A stretch of 61,287 bases of DNA from a virus, in the IMG/VR virus record IMGVR_UViG_3300050014_000138, positions 1-61,287 of that record; one strand, 5' to 3'. Positions 40,150-48,611 of the stretch are shown here, piece after piece (within the stretch, counting starts at the first letter, position 1; each line of letters starts with the position of its first letter). Under the pieces are notes generated by a model that was not told the DNA's origin, ran no database searches, and worked only from the letters and a program-made list of their open reading frames with translations. The translations under genes and the position numbers were made by a program.

Positions 40150-41259
40150 ATGAAAATACTTGAGTTTGAATCGGGGGATATACAACATCCATTTTTTAAA
40201 AATAAAAGTAAGTGTTTAGTGTTAAACGACGTTTATTATAGATTAGTTGGTGACCGTGCGGAAGTATATTATGAAAATAAACGATTGTATGGATTTATTA
40301 ATAGAGATTATAAAAATGCAGATGTTTTATACTGGGGAAGGGAAAAGGAAGTAGATTTATATTTTGGAGAAATACAACCACAATTATCTGTGAATGAAGA
40401 AATAGATTCTTTATTTTTATTATATGATGATTATGAGTGGCAGTATGCTCATTTTGTAATGGATAGTTTCCCAAAACTGTGGTATTGGATTAAACTTCAA
40501 GAAACCGAACATATAAAAATTGGAATAAACAATTTGATTGAATGTCCATGTAAAACTGTAGATATGACAGATAAAGTTAAATATAATACATCATTTATAT
40601 ATGAATATATTGATCTATATTTAAAAAGATATAATTTAAACTATAAAGATAACGTAAAACTTCTAGATAGAAATAAATGTTACTTCATAAAACGTTTAAT
40701 TATACCTATACCATATCAATCAGTCGATACAGGATTATATCCATATAGAAGCTGGGAAATGTTAGATATATTAAAACGTGATATTCCAATTTCAATGGAA
40801 TATGAAAATATATATATTTCACGAAAGGATGTTAGTTCTAAAAAATGGATGCATTATAGAGTTTTATTAAATGAAAACGATATTATAAATAAATTAAATG
40901 AGGTTGGATTTCGTGAAATACAACTAATGAACTATTCGGTTGAAGAAAAAATTCAAATTTTCAAATCTGCTAAAAAAATAATACAAACTGTTGGATCAAA
41001 TTGTTATAATTTAAGGTTTATAGAACCAAAAACGTGGTGTTGTATATTATATCATCCTGAGTATTATTGTTGGTCGGATGATTTGCATAGAATAGTAAAC
41101 TATAAAAATGGAGTTTATAAAGAATATATAGATTCATGTAAAGTTGTAGATAATTCCAATTCATATTATCCAGATGAATATAATACTATGAAGAAAAAAA
41201 TTGATTCTCCGTGGAAGTTTACTGATATAGATAATTTAGTAAAGGAAACAATAATATGA
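40150..41259 (+). CDS. GT61-family glycosyltransferase
   Basis: 369 aa from ATG at 40150, 1 nt after the SPASM stop; an earlier in-frame ATG lies inside the SPASM gene. YEWQYAHFVMDSFPKLWYW matches the 'n..H.l.D.lprl' start of GT61 (DUF563) enzymes. IYISRKD, a later R..LNEN.II..L...GF, then SVEEKIQIFKSAKKIIQTVGSNCYNLRFIEP give the 'isR...R.i.NE', 's...qi.l...a..iig..Gs.l.n..f' signatures. GT61 enzymes act in capsule and N-glycan-like pathways, often transferring xylose or GlcNAc. Confidence 0.75.
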   Translation: MKILEFESGDIQHPFFKNKSKCLVLNDVYYRLVGDRAEVYYENKRLYGFINRDYKNADVLYWGREKEVDLYFGEIQPQLSVNEEIDSLFLLYDDYEWQYAHFVMDSFPKLWYWIKLQETEHIKIGINNLIECPCKTVDMTDKVKYNTSFIYEYIDLYLKRYNLNYKDNVKLLDRNKCYFIKRLIIPIPYQSVDTGLYPYRSWEMLDILKRDIPISMEYENIYISRKDVSSKKWMHYRVLLNENDIINKLNEVGFREIQLMNYSVEEKIQIFKSAKKIIQTVGSNCYNLRFIEPKTWCCILYHPEYYCWSDDLHRIVNYKNGVYKEYIDSCKVVDNSNSYYPDEYNTMKKKIDSPWKFTDIDNLVKETII

Positions 41260-41864
41260 AAAATACATTTAACAATTGGGAAAAAATTGCAAAAATGGAT
41301 ATAGATTCGGTTACTAATTACATATTAACTGGACATAAGGCTTCGACGGCTAAACCAGATATTTGGATTTTAAATATCATTGGAAAAGAAGATAAACCAA
41401 TGACAATTCTAGATTTTGGATGTGGAATTGGTAGAAATACTCTTGGGTTGGCCAAAATTAATCAAAAATGGAATATTGTGGGATATGATAGTGAAAACAT
41501 AATATCTCGTGTTCCTGAGTTTGTGGATATTAATTATAATGGAATAATGCCATCAAATGTTCAATTTGTTTCAGATTGGAATCAATTAAAAACAACAAAA
41601 TTCGACAAAATTATAGCTGTAATTGTATTGCAACATATTATGGAGAAGGTGCTTATAGAATATATACGAGATTTTAAAAATATGACTAATTTTCTATGTG
41701 TTTCGGGTCGTAGATTTAATGATGATGTTAAAAAACGAAGCACATGGACTATTATAGAAGAACAGGGACTTATACCATCTAAGTTTTATAAGGGGCATAT
41801 ACCAATAATATACTCCCCATTGGGAGATCCTAATGAGCATAATATTGCGTGTTATCATTTATAA
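41256..41864 (+). CDS. SAM-dependent methyltransferase
   Basis: 202 aa. ILDFGCGIGRNTLGLAKI is motif I, IVGYDSEN motif II, and FDKIIAVIVLQHIME motif IV, of the generic class I Methyltransf_11/25 type. It begins at ATGA overlapping the GT61 stop. A sugar or aglycone methylation role is inferred from neighbours. Confidence 0.75.
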   Translation: MKNTFNNWEKIAKMDIDSVTNYILTGHKASTAKPDIWILNIIGKEDKPMTILDFGCGIGRNTLGLAKINQKWNIVGYDSENIISRVPEFVDINYNGIMPSNVQFVSDWNQLKTTKFDKIIAVIVLQHIMEKVLIEYIRDFKNMTNFLCVSGRRFNDDVKKRSTWTIIEEQGLIPSKFYKGHIPIIYSPLGDPNEHNIACYHL

Positions 41865-41870
41865 TTCTAT

Positions 41871-42707
41871 ATGAAAAGTGTAATTATTTCTCTTCATAAT
41901 GGATTGGGAGATATAATAATGACATTTCCATTTTTGTTTGAACTTTTAAAAAGTGGATATGATGTAACATTTGAGACTACAAAAGACAAAATGGAGTGGT
42001 TACAATATATGGTTCCCGAATTAAAAGTAAAAGAGTTATTGGTTATAGATGTATATAGTGATTGTAGAACATTTGAACCTGGGTTTGATATTTTAATTAA
42101 TTTAAACAGAATGATGTTTTGTAATACAGCAGCATATGTTTTAAATGATCAAATCGCAATGAAATTAAATCAACAGGTGTTACTTGCTATGTTATTTAAT
42201 TTACATGGTTTACCATTCCCAACTGAATTATCTCCTTCGGCATATATTCATAAAGAGAAACATCCTACTGATAAAATTTTAGTATTTGCAAAATCTAAAA
42301 AGTATAATAGAACCGTTAGTAAAGAAATATTAATAGAACTTGAAAAAATATGTGATAATAAACGTATATTTTTAAACCCACAATATGAAAATTATATAAA
42401 GTTTACCGAAGAAGTAAATAATGCTAAATTTGTATTGTCGGTTGATACAGGAGCTTTACATTTAGCAGAAGCATTATCAACCAAATGGTTTGGTTTATTT
42501 ACTAATATGGGAGGATATACTAGAACAAAATATTATAAACACGGATCATATATTCAATCCAACGTTGTTTGTTCACCATGTAATAGTCATGGTCGAATTC
42601 CTCATGGTGGTGATGATGTTTGTAAATTGGATAACCAAAACCAATACACTTGTGTTTCAGGATTTGATGTGAATTTTATAATAAATAAAGTATATGAAAA
42701 TTTATAA
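41871..42707 (+). CDS. GT9-like (heptosyltransferase-type) glycosyltransferase
   Basis: 278 aa. SLHNGLGDIIMTFPFLFELLKSGYDVTFETT is the GT9 N-terminal motif (GxGDxxxt.P.l..L). VLSVDTGALHLAEALSTKWFGLFT is the donor-site 'v.sdTG..HlA.al..p...lfG' motif. C-terminal Cys residues (VCSPCNSHGR...CKLDNQNQYTC) resemble those of many GT9 enzymes. Family members transfer heptose or other sugars in LPS core or related glycans. Confidence 0.8.
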   Translation: MKSVIISLHNGLGDIIMTFPFLFELLKSGYDVTFETTKDKMEWLQYMVPELKVKELLVIDVYSDCRTFEPGFDILINLNRMMFCNTAAYVLNDQIAMKLNQQVLLAMLFNLHGLPFPTELSPSAYIHKEKHPTDKILVFAKSKKYNRTVSKEILIELEKICDNKRIFLNPQYENYIKFTEEVNNAKFVLSVDTGALHLAEALSTKWFGLFTNMGGYTRTKYYKHGSYIQSNVVCSPCNSHGRIPHGGDDVCKLDNQNQYTCVSGFDVNFIINKVYENL

Positions 42708-42750
42708 TTTTAATAAGTTCACTATTAATCTGGTTTTTGTTTAATAAATG

Positions 42751-42759
42751 ATATTTATA
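42751..42759 (+). promoter_or_regulatory. ATATTTATA-type start-proximal motif
   Basis: ATATTTATA, then TAC, then ATG at 42763. It is the clearest example ahead of a probable late gene. Confidence 0.4.
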
Positions 42760-42762
42760 TAC

Positions 42763-43362
42763 ATGAATAAGCAACAAGTTAAAGAAAATGAATTTGCAGG
42801 TGCTCCTGGAGGAACTAATGGTACTGATAATTACCAAACTGGATATGGTACGTTTGGTTCCCCTGATGTATCCCAGAATCCAAATTTATTTGCCAATAGT
42901 AATAATAACAAAGCGGTTAATCAAAATAGTAATACTGTAAAAGATGCTCCAAACAAAGTTTCTACTGATCAACAAGTTAACGCATTATTCTCTAAAAAAG
43001 AGACCCCAACTCCAGATGAAATTGTAACTGGTATTAAATACGAACTTGGTCAACAGATTAAAAAAGATAAAGCGATGGCAAAAGATACAGTATTAAAGAA
43101 TTTACGTAAAGATCCAAAGTTTTATACTAGTCTTAAAATGATGAATATAGATGATAAAAGTATGGTTGATAATATGACTGAAAATAAACACCCCAACGAT
43201 TCTCCAGAACGAATGAAAATTACTGCGAATCCTGAAGCAACGAAACAAATTTTTGCTGAGTTAGCAAAAGGTCACGATCAAAAATATGTAGTTAATTCAC
43301 AAATTTGTGATGTTATGAAAGAAATGTGGGCAGCGAAACATGCTAGAAGGTTAAATAAATAA
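42763..43362 (+). CDS. probable phage structural or late protein, unknown function
   Basis: 199 aa from ATG at 42763; an ATG at 42748 lies within the ATATTTATA-containing leader. The first 85 residues are Gly/Asn/Gln-rich and look disordered (AGAPGGTNGTDNYQTGYGTFG). The rest is helical and charged (DEIVTGIKYELGQQIKKDKAMAKDTVLKNLRKDPKFYTSLKMM). The style, and the motif shared with the 50972 and 59046 genes, suggest a virion or scaffold-associated protein. No family recognised. Confidence 0.5.
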   Translation: MNKQQVKENEFAGAPGGTNGTDNYQTGYGTFGSPDVSQNPNLFANSNNNKAVNQNSNTVKDAPNKVSTDQQVNALFSKKETPTPDEIVTGIKYELGQQIKKDKAMAKDTVLKNLRKDPKFYTSLKMMNIDDKSMVDNMTENKHPNDSPERMKITANPEATKQIFAELAKGHDQKYVVNSQICDVMKEMWAAKHARRLNK

Positions 43363-43373
43363 ATTATAAAAAG

Positions 43374-43403
43374 TTGACTTTTCTTCTATTAAACAGTTAT
43401 AAT
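43374..43403 (+). promoter_or_regulatory. sigma70-like promoter, extended -35 type
   Basis: TTGACT (43374-43379) inside TTATAAAAAGTTGACT, an 18-nt spacer, and TATAAT (43398-43403), then 7 nt to ATG 43411. Predicted leaderless; it rules out the ATG at 43402, which overlaps the -10. Confidence 0.7.
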
Positions 43404-43410
43404 GGTTAAT

Positions 43411-44475
43411 ATGAATAATATACCACGGGCTTTTTGTATAACGTTAAAAGAAACTCAACTTAGAACTAATGGATTTTTAGAATTATCTAAAAATGCTGGA
43501 CTAAATGTAGAGTTGTTTTATGGAATTTTAGGAAATCGGTTGGGACTTTCCCCCAAGTTTACAAACGAAATTGAACGTCCAGGAAAAAATATATCATTGA
43601 ATGATCAAGCAATTGGATGTACTTTGTCTCATTTTACATTGTGGAATTTATTAAAGTATCTTCCCGAAGATGAATTTCTTATTTTTGAAGATGATGCAGT
43701 AATTAATCCCGATTTTGTAGATAAATTTACTGAGTTATATAATAAACTTCCATTGGATTGGGAAATGGTTTATGTTGGTTGGGTACCAAATGGTAATGAT
43801 GTTCATACTATAATTGTAAATGATGGAATAAGTATCCGAACAGTAAGTGCAACTCACGCATATTTGATTAAGAAGACTATTATTAATAAATTGTGTGATT
43901 GTGTTTTACCCATTCAATCTCCATTAGATTTAACAATCATAAACAAAGTTCTTCCGTTAATAAAATATTATGTTTTTGATCCATGTTTAGTAGAACAAAG
44001 AAGTTATTTGAATTCTACTGATCCAATTTGGGCATCATTAATCTATGATTGGAAAAATGATTTATATGAACAAAAACAAAAAATATTAAATGAGTTATCT
44101 TTAAATGATGATGAATGGTACATGGTAGAAAGTAATGGTGATGAACGATGGAAATGGAGCAAAGATAAATTCACTATTAAAATTCCAAAATTAATTAATT
44201 CTTTACAATTATTCTGTAGTGTCCCATTAGAAAATGTTCTTACAATTACATGTGGTGATCAAACTAAAGATTATAATATGGTTGGTGGAGAAGATGTTAT
44301 TTATATTAAATTAAATGGAAATGCTGATACAATAGAAGGAAAAATGAAATTTCCTTATATTCCAAGTCAAAATGATTCTAACACGACCGATGATAGAACG
44401 TTGGGAATTTGTTTAAGGCAGATAGTAATTGGGGTTGGTAGTGTAAATATACCATTAGAAGTTGTTGATATATGA
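43411..44475 (+). CDS. GT25-family glycosyltransferase with C-terminal extension
   Basis: 354 aa from ATG at 43411. PRAFCITLKETQLRTNGFLELSKNAGL, then ISLNDQAIGCTLSHFTLWNLL...DEFLIFEDDAVINPDF: the GT25 (LPS beta-galactosyltransferase) signature 'L...eiGC.lSH...w......ealIlEDDa.....F'. A STDPIWASL tail ends the transferase at about residue 215. The last 140 residues are a separate beta-rich domain. It has its own strong leaderless promoter and so heads the 43.4-47.7 kb sub-operon. Confidence 0.8.
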   Translation: MNNIPRAFCITLKETQLRTNGFLELSKNAGLNVELFYGILGNRLGLSPKFTNEIERPGKNISLNDQAIGCTLSHFTLWNLLKYLPEDEFLIFEDDAVINPDFVDKFTELYNKLPLDWEMVYVGWVPNGNDVHTIIVNDGISIRTVSATHAYLIKKTIINKLCDCVLPIQSPLDLTIINKVLPLIKYYVFDPCLVEQRSYLNSTDPIWASLIYDWKNDLYEQKQKILNELSLNDDEWYMVESNGDERWKWSKDKFTIKIPKLINSLQLFCSVPLENVLTITCGDQTKDYNMVGGEDVIYIKLNGNADTIEGKMKFPYIPSQNDSNTTDDRTLGICLRQIVIGVGSVNIPLEVVDI

Positions 44476-45005
44476 AAAATATATATTTTATTGCGAATAA
44501 TCACAATGTTAATCTAAATATATTTAGTGATTATAAGAAGGATATCTATAATGGAGATGTTTTACATTTTAATACAATGTATTATTTTGACTTGTTTAAG
44601 GACCATCCAAAAAATATAATATATCATAATATAAATGCATCTGATAAAGGCGTAAGTTGGTGGGGGGTTGATCAGGTGAAGTATTATATGCAATTTTATA
44701 TTAAAGATCGTTATCTTTATTACAATGAATATATACCATTTCATAACCCAGAGTGTAATCCGGTTATTGATAACTGGAAAAAGGACGGTGGGAAACTATT
44801 ATTGCATAGTAAGGAAGATATAGGTAATTATGTTCCACCAACTCAATGTTCATCTGCTGGGTTTATGTGTTATAAGTACTTTAAAGATTTATACGATATG
44901 ATATATTTAATCGGGTTTACGTTTGAAGGATCTAAGAGGCATAACTGGGAATATGAAAAAAGTGTTATGATGGAAGATCATAAAGTTAAAGAATTAACAG
45001 AATAA
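44472..45005 (+). CDS. possible GT29-like (sialyltransferase-type) protein
   Basis: 177 aa. The second half reads PPTQCSSAGFMCYKYFKDLYDMIYLIGFTFEGSKRHNWEYEKSVM, similar in order to sialylmotif S (P.sG......al....v.vyGF) and a terminal HyyE-type motif in GT29-like bacterial and phage proteins. The N-terminal third is a Rossmann-like start (IYFIANN...NGDVLHFNTM). It is short for GT29 and the match is by eye only. Position and 4-nt overlap with the GT25 gene favour a sugar role. Confidence 0.4.
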   Translation: MKNIYFIANNHNVNLNIFSDYKKDIYNGDVLHFNTMYYFDLFKDHPKNIIYHNINASDKGVSWWGVDQVKYYMQFYIKDRYLYYNEYIPFHNPECNPVIDNWKKDGGKLLLHSKEDIGNYVPPTQCSSAGFMCYKYFKDLYDMIYLIGFTFEGSKRHNWEYEKSVMMEDHKVKELTE

Positions 45006-45007
45006 TT

Positions 45008-45601
45008 ATGGGTCCATATAAAATAATTAGTTTCTATACAAAAAATACACCTTATGAGCAAGAAATATTAAATTTAAAAAACTCTTGTGAAATTTTTAAT
45101 TTGAATTATAGTATAGAAGGTGTTGATAATTTTGGAAGTTGGATTAAAAATATTAATCATAAACCAAGATTTATTTATGAGAAATGGAAATTATCCGATA
45201 TTCCAATTGTATGGATAGATGCAGATGGAATATTACGACAGAATCCAACATTATTTAATAATATCATAGAAGATTTTGCCATACATAATATTACACATTC
45301 AGATGGACACCGTGAGTTTAATAGTTCAGTTACATTCTGGAACAAAACTCCATCTGCTGAGATTGCATTACAGAAATGGATTAATGTATCGGAGGCGGAT
45401 TATACAATAATGGACCAACTTCATTTGCAATGGATTTGGCCGGAACTGACTGAAAAATATAATCTAAAAACAAAATGGCTACCTCAAAATTATGCAAAAA
45501 TATTTGATTGGAAAGGTCCAATTGATACAAGTGATTCAGTAGTAATTGAACAATTTCAGGCATCTCGTAGATTTAAAAAAATTATTAATAAACAAATATA
45601 A
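45008..45601 (+). CDS. DxD nucleotide-sugar transferase (GT77-like fold)
   Basis: 197 aa. IISFYTKNTPYEQEILNLKNSC, KPRFIYEKWKLSDIPIVWIDADGILRQNP (K.e.l......V.WiDaD), then FNSSVTFWN and DYTIMDQLHLQWIW match the order of 'nucleotide-diphospho-sugar transferase' (GT77-like) proteins, with the DAD metal-binding motif intact. Sugar and acceptor unknown. Confidence 0.65.
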   Translation: MGPYKIISFYTKNTPYEQEILNLKNSCEIFNLNYSIEGVDNFGSWIKNINHKPRFIYEKWKLSDIPIVWIDADGILRQNPTLFNNIIEDFAIHNITHSDGHREFNSSVTFWNKTPSAEIALQKWINVSEADYTIMDQLHLQWIWPELTEKYNLKTKWLPQNYAKIFDWKGPIDTSDSVVIEQFQASRRFKKIINKQI

Positions 45602-45603
45602 AT

Positions 45604-46320
45604 ATGTTTAAAAATTCGATCGTTGTTTTAAATATTGGAAATGTATTGTGTGATAATGCCAGAAATAGCATATTAAATGCTTGTAAACGGTGGAATTGTA
45701 ATTTTTATGAAATAACCAAAAATAGAGTTGATGATAAAAATATTTGGATTAATAAAATTGTTGGAATATATGAATACTATCAATTAAATCCTAATGTTGA
45801 ACGTATAATGTATTTAGATGCTGACATATTAATACGGGATGATGCTCCAAACCCGTTTGAATTGTTGGACGATAAAGATAAAGTTTATGCTGTATTGGAC
45901 TATAATGATGGATGGGCAACAAAAGAATTATATATACATCGAATGATAGAACCACGGTTGAGAATAGTTCATGATAATTTAAAATACAATGTAGATATAA
46001 ATAATTTAATATCTACTTCTTGTGATTGGTTTTTTAATGCTGGGATGTTTATTCTTTCTCCATTAAGTTGTAAATATGAAATGGATACATTTATAAACAA
46101 TATTCCATTTATATGGAACAATCCACATTTGGAGCAACCAATGTGGAATTACATTCTTAAATGTAGTAATAAAGTTGAATTGATTGACTCAACGTGGAAT
46201 TTATTAAACCCACAAACAAATTTTAACAAAATGGATGCATATATTTACCATTTTACTGGAACTAGGTTTGTGGAATTAAAACCACTATTGCCTTGTTATA
46301 ATTGGAAAACTGAAATATAA
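45604..46320 (+). CDS. GT8-like glycosyltransferase (paralogue A)
   Basis: 238 aa. CDNARNSILNACKRWNC, NPNVERIMYLDADILIRDD (DxD), WFFNAGMFILSP (the N-A-G-M of GT8), EQPMWNYILK and IYHFTG (the C-terminal His ligand) follow GT8 order. It is about 40% identical by eye to the 46989 product, with the same block order and length, so the two arose by duplication; a GT6 gene now separates them. Confidence 0.75.
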   Translation: MFKNSIVVLNIGNVLCDNARNSILNACKRWNCNFYEITKNRVDDKNIWINKIVGIYEYYQLNPNVERIMYLDADILIRDDAPNPFELLDDKDKVYAVLDYNDGWATKELYIHRMIEPRLRIVHDNLKYNVDINNLISTSCDWFFNAGMFILSPLSCKYEMDTFINNIPFIWNNPHLEQPMWNYILKCSNKVELIDSTWNLLNPQTNFNKMDAYIYHFTGTRFVELKPLLPCYNWKTEI

Positions 46321-46326
46321 TGATAT

Positions 46327-46992
46327 ATGAAAAATATTGCTATAGTAACTCTTGCTACTGGAGAATATAATAAGTTTATAGACCCATTGTATAAATCAAT
46401 AGACGAAAAATTTCTTCCAAATCATAATAGAAAAATTTTTGTTTTTTCTGATGTTGATAAAAATGGTTATTATCATATAGATGCATTGCCTTGGCCATTG
46501 AATACATTATTAAAAACGTTTTATTTGAATAGAATTAAATCCGAATTATCTAATTTTGATTATATCTACAATATAGATTCGGATTGTTTGGTTCATTCCG
46601 AAATAACTGAAGAAATATTATATCCAGAAGATTGTTTAGTTGCTCCGTTACATCCTCTTATAAGGAAAACCGAAAACTCATTTGAAACAAATCCATTATC
46701 TACTGCATACGTTGATAATGGATTGAATAGGCCATATTTTCAAGCATGTTTTTTTGGTGGATATACACAATCTATGTTTAATTTAATATCCACATTAAAT
46801 AAAAATATTAAAACTGATATGGATAATAGAATTATTGCAAAATGGCACGACGAATCTCATATAAATAAATATTTAGTTGATCATCCACCGAAAATATTAG
46901 ATGGTGGATATGCATACCCAGATCCAAATAGGTGGCCGAACACATGGGCATTTTCTCCTAAAATAATTCACTACAATAATAATTCAAAATGA
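46327..46992 (+). CDS. GT6-family (ABO blood-group-like) glycosyltransferase
   Basis: 221 aa. IAIVTLATGEYNKFIDPLYKSI, KIFVFSDVD, YIYNIDSDCLVHSEI (DxD as DSD), VAPLHPLI, FQACFFGGYTQSM and KWHDESHINKYLVDHPPKIL. The WHDESHLNKYfl..P.K.L block is diagnostic of GT6, the family of human ABO transferases and bacterial relatives, which add alpha-1,3-Gal or GalNAc. Size matches the short bacterial/phage GT6 form lacking a membrane stem. Acceptors of GT6 are often fucosylated, which fits the GT10/GT11-like genes in the other island. Confidence 0.85.
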   Translation: MKNIAIVTLATGEYNKFIDPLYKSIDEKFLPNHNRKIFVFSDVDKNGYYHIDALPWPLNTLLKTFYLNRIKSELSNFDYIYNIDSDCLVHSEITEEILYPEDCLVAPLHPLIRKTENSFETNPLSTAYVDNGLNRPYFQACFFGGYTQSMFNLISTLNKNIKTDMDNRIIAKWHDESHINKYLVDHPPKILDGGYAYPDPNRWPNTWAFSPKIIHYNNNSK

Positions 46993-47702
46993 ATTGTATT
47001 TTTACATTAAATATAAATAACCATTTGTGTAATAATGCCAGAGATAGTATGATTTCTGCCAGCCAACGATGGAATTGTAAATTTTATGAGATGACTGAAA
47101 ATTTGGTTGGAAGTCAGAATGTGTGTTTCAATAAAGTGGTCGGTATAAAAGACTACTGGTCTAAACATCCAGAAATAGACAGAATACTATATATAGATTC
47201 AGATATTTTAATTAGGAATGATACCCCAAATCCATTTGAACTATTCAATGATTGTAATTACATATATGCGGTAAAAGATGTATATGCTGATATATGGGAT
47301 TCTAATAGGTTAGAAGAATATAGAAGGGATGTAATAGATCCGTGGGTAATGAAAGTGCATCATACTTTAAAATATGATGTAGATATAAATGAGTGGATTA
47401 ATACATACCCCAAGTGGTTTTTTAATGCTGGAATGTTTATTATAACACCAAAAAATCATATTAATGAAATAAATTTATTCATTGATAATATACCAATAGA
47501 AAATGTACATGGACGCATAGAACAAGCAATGTGGAATTATATTTTGAAATATAGTGACAAAGTTCGTCTTATTGGATATGAATGGAATTATATAAATCCA
47601 GATATATCAGATGGTAATATGAAGCATTATATATACCATTTTACTGGAAAAAATTGGATACTTCTAAAGCAAAAATTGCCTACTTATAATTGGAAAATTT
47701 AG
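46989..47702 (+). CDS. GT8-like glycosyltransferase (paralogue B)
   Basis: 237 aa. CNNARDSMISASQRWNC, RILYIDSDILIRND (DSD), WFFNAGMFIITP, EQAMWNYILK and IYHFTG, matching paralogue A block by block. It overlaps the GT6 gene by 4 nt. It ends directly against the convergent 47703 gene with no terminator between them. Confidence 0.75.
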   Translation: MNCIFTLNINNHLCNNARDSMISASQRWNCKFYEMTENLVGSQNVCFNKVVGIKDYWSKHPEIDRILYIDSDILIRNDTPNPFELFNDCNYIYAVKDVYADIWDSNRLEEYRRDVIDPWVMKVHHTLKYDVDINEWINTYPKWFFNAGMFIITPKNHINEINLFIDNIPIENVHGRIEQAMWNYILKYSDKVRLIGYEWNYINPDISDGNMKHYIYHFTGKNWILLKQKLPTYNWKI

Positions 47703-48593
47703 TTATCCAATTGTTGGTAATATTTTTTTGAAGAAATCATTATACTTTTTATAGTCATCCGATAAAATATTATTCTCCAAAACATCCGTTTTATATTTTT
47801 CTAATAAATACGGTGTTATTGTTGTTATATTGTAATATACCATATAAAGTTTAAGAATAAAATCGTGATACAATATATAATTATCATTTTTAAATGGGTA
47901 TGTATCCGATGATATTGACACGAATCGTTTATATTTTATATCTATATCCATTGGAATAAATTTGTGTTTTCCAAAATACATAGCGAAGAATATTTCATCT
48001 GGGAATGATTTTCTAAATTGTTTCTTTATATTATAATATTTATGATTTTTAATAAAGTGGTCTATAGATAAATCATATTCTATAGAACTTTTGGATTTGT
48101 CATAATATACTGCGGTGCCATGTACTTGTGGTATCTCAAATCCACAGGATTCTTCTACAGATCTAATTCCTCCCCAATGCCATGAACTTGGAGCACGGTA
48201 TCCATTTCCTAGTTTTCCTGTTATTGATATGAATTGATTGGATGATTTAAACATATCCCACATATACTCTGTAGATTCTAAAACGAAACAATCAGTATCT
48301 ATACATATTGTTTTTTTGTATGGAGAAAATAAGTATGCTTTCATTTTTGGTAATGCTCCAAACATTTCATGTTCTTCAGTTAAACTATAATTTTGTGAAA
48401 ACTCCAATGGATTAAAGTTTATAACATTAACATTATTTCCATAATTATAGTTTATATCATCCGTTAATATACTTACGGGTCTAACATCTCCTACATTTCT
48501 AATTGATTCCACGAAGTTTTTAGCGAATAGTTTATATACATTATGTCCAAATGACATTATAATATATCCTTCTTCAAGATTATTTGAGTTCAT
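47703..48593 (-). CDS. glycosyltransferase-like protein (GT-A, DxD)
   Basis: 296 aa. YIIMSFGHNVYKLFAKNFVESIRNVG, SILTDD, LPKMKAYLFSPYKKTICIDTDCFVLES (K...l..sP...t..lDtD, the GT8-like DxD) and a later DEIFFAMYF block. It is the only minus-strand gene in the second island and starts 18 nt from the divergent methyltransferase gene. Subfamily uncertain; possibly a later insertion. Confidence 0.65.
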   Translation of the reverse strand: MNSNNLEEGYIIMSFGHNVYKLFAKNFVESIRNVGDVRPVSILTDDINYNYGNNVNVINFNPLEFSQNYSLTEEHEMFGALPKMKAYLFSPYKKTICIDTDCFVLESTEYMWDMFKSSNQFISITGKLGNGYRAPSSWHWGGIRSVEESCGFEIPQVHGTAVYYDKSKSSIEYDLSIDHFIKNHKYYNIKKQFRKSFPDEIFFAMYFGKHKFIPMDIDIKYKRFVSISSDTYPFKNDNYILYHDFILKLYMVYYNITTITPYLLEKYKTDVLENNILSDDYKKYNDFFKKILPTIG

Positions 48594-48611
48594 AATGATA
48601 TATATTCGTAT

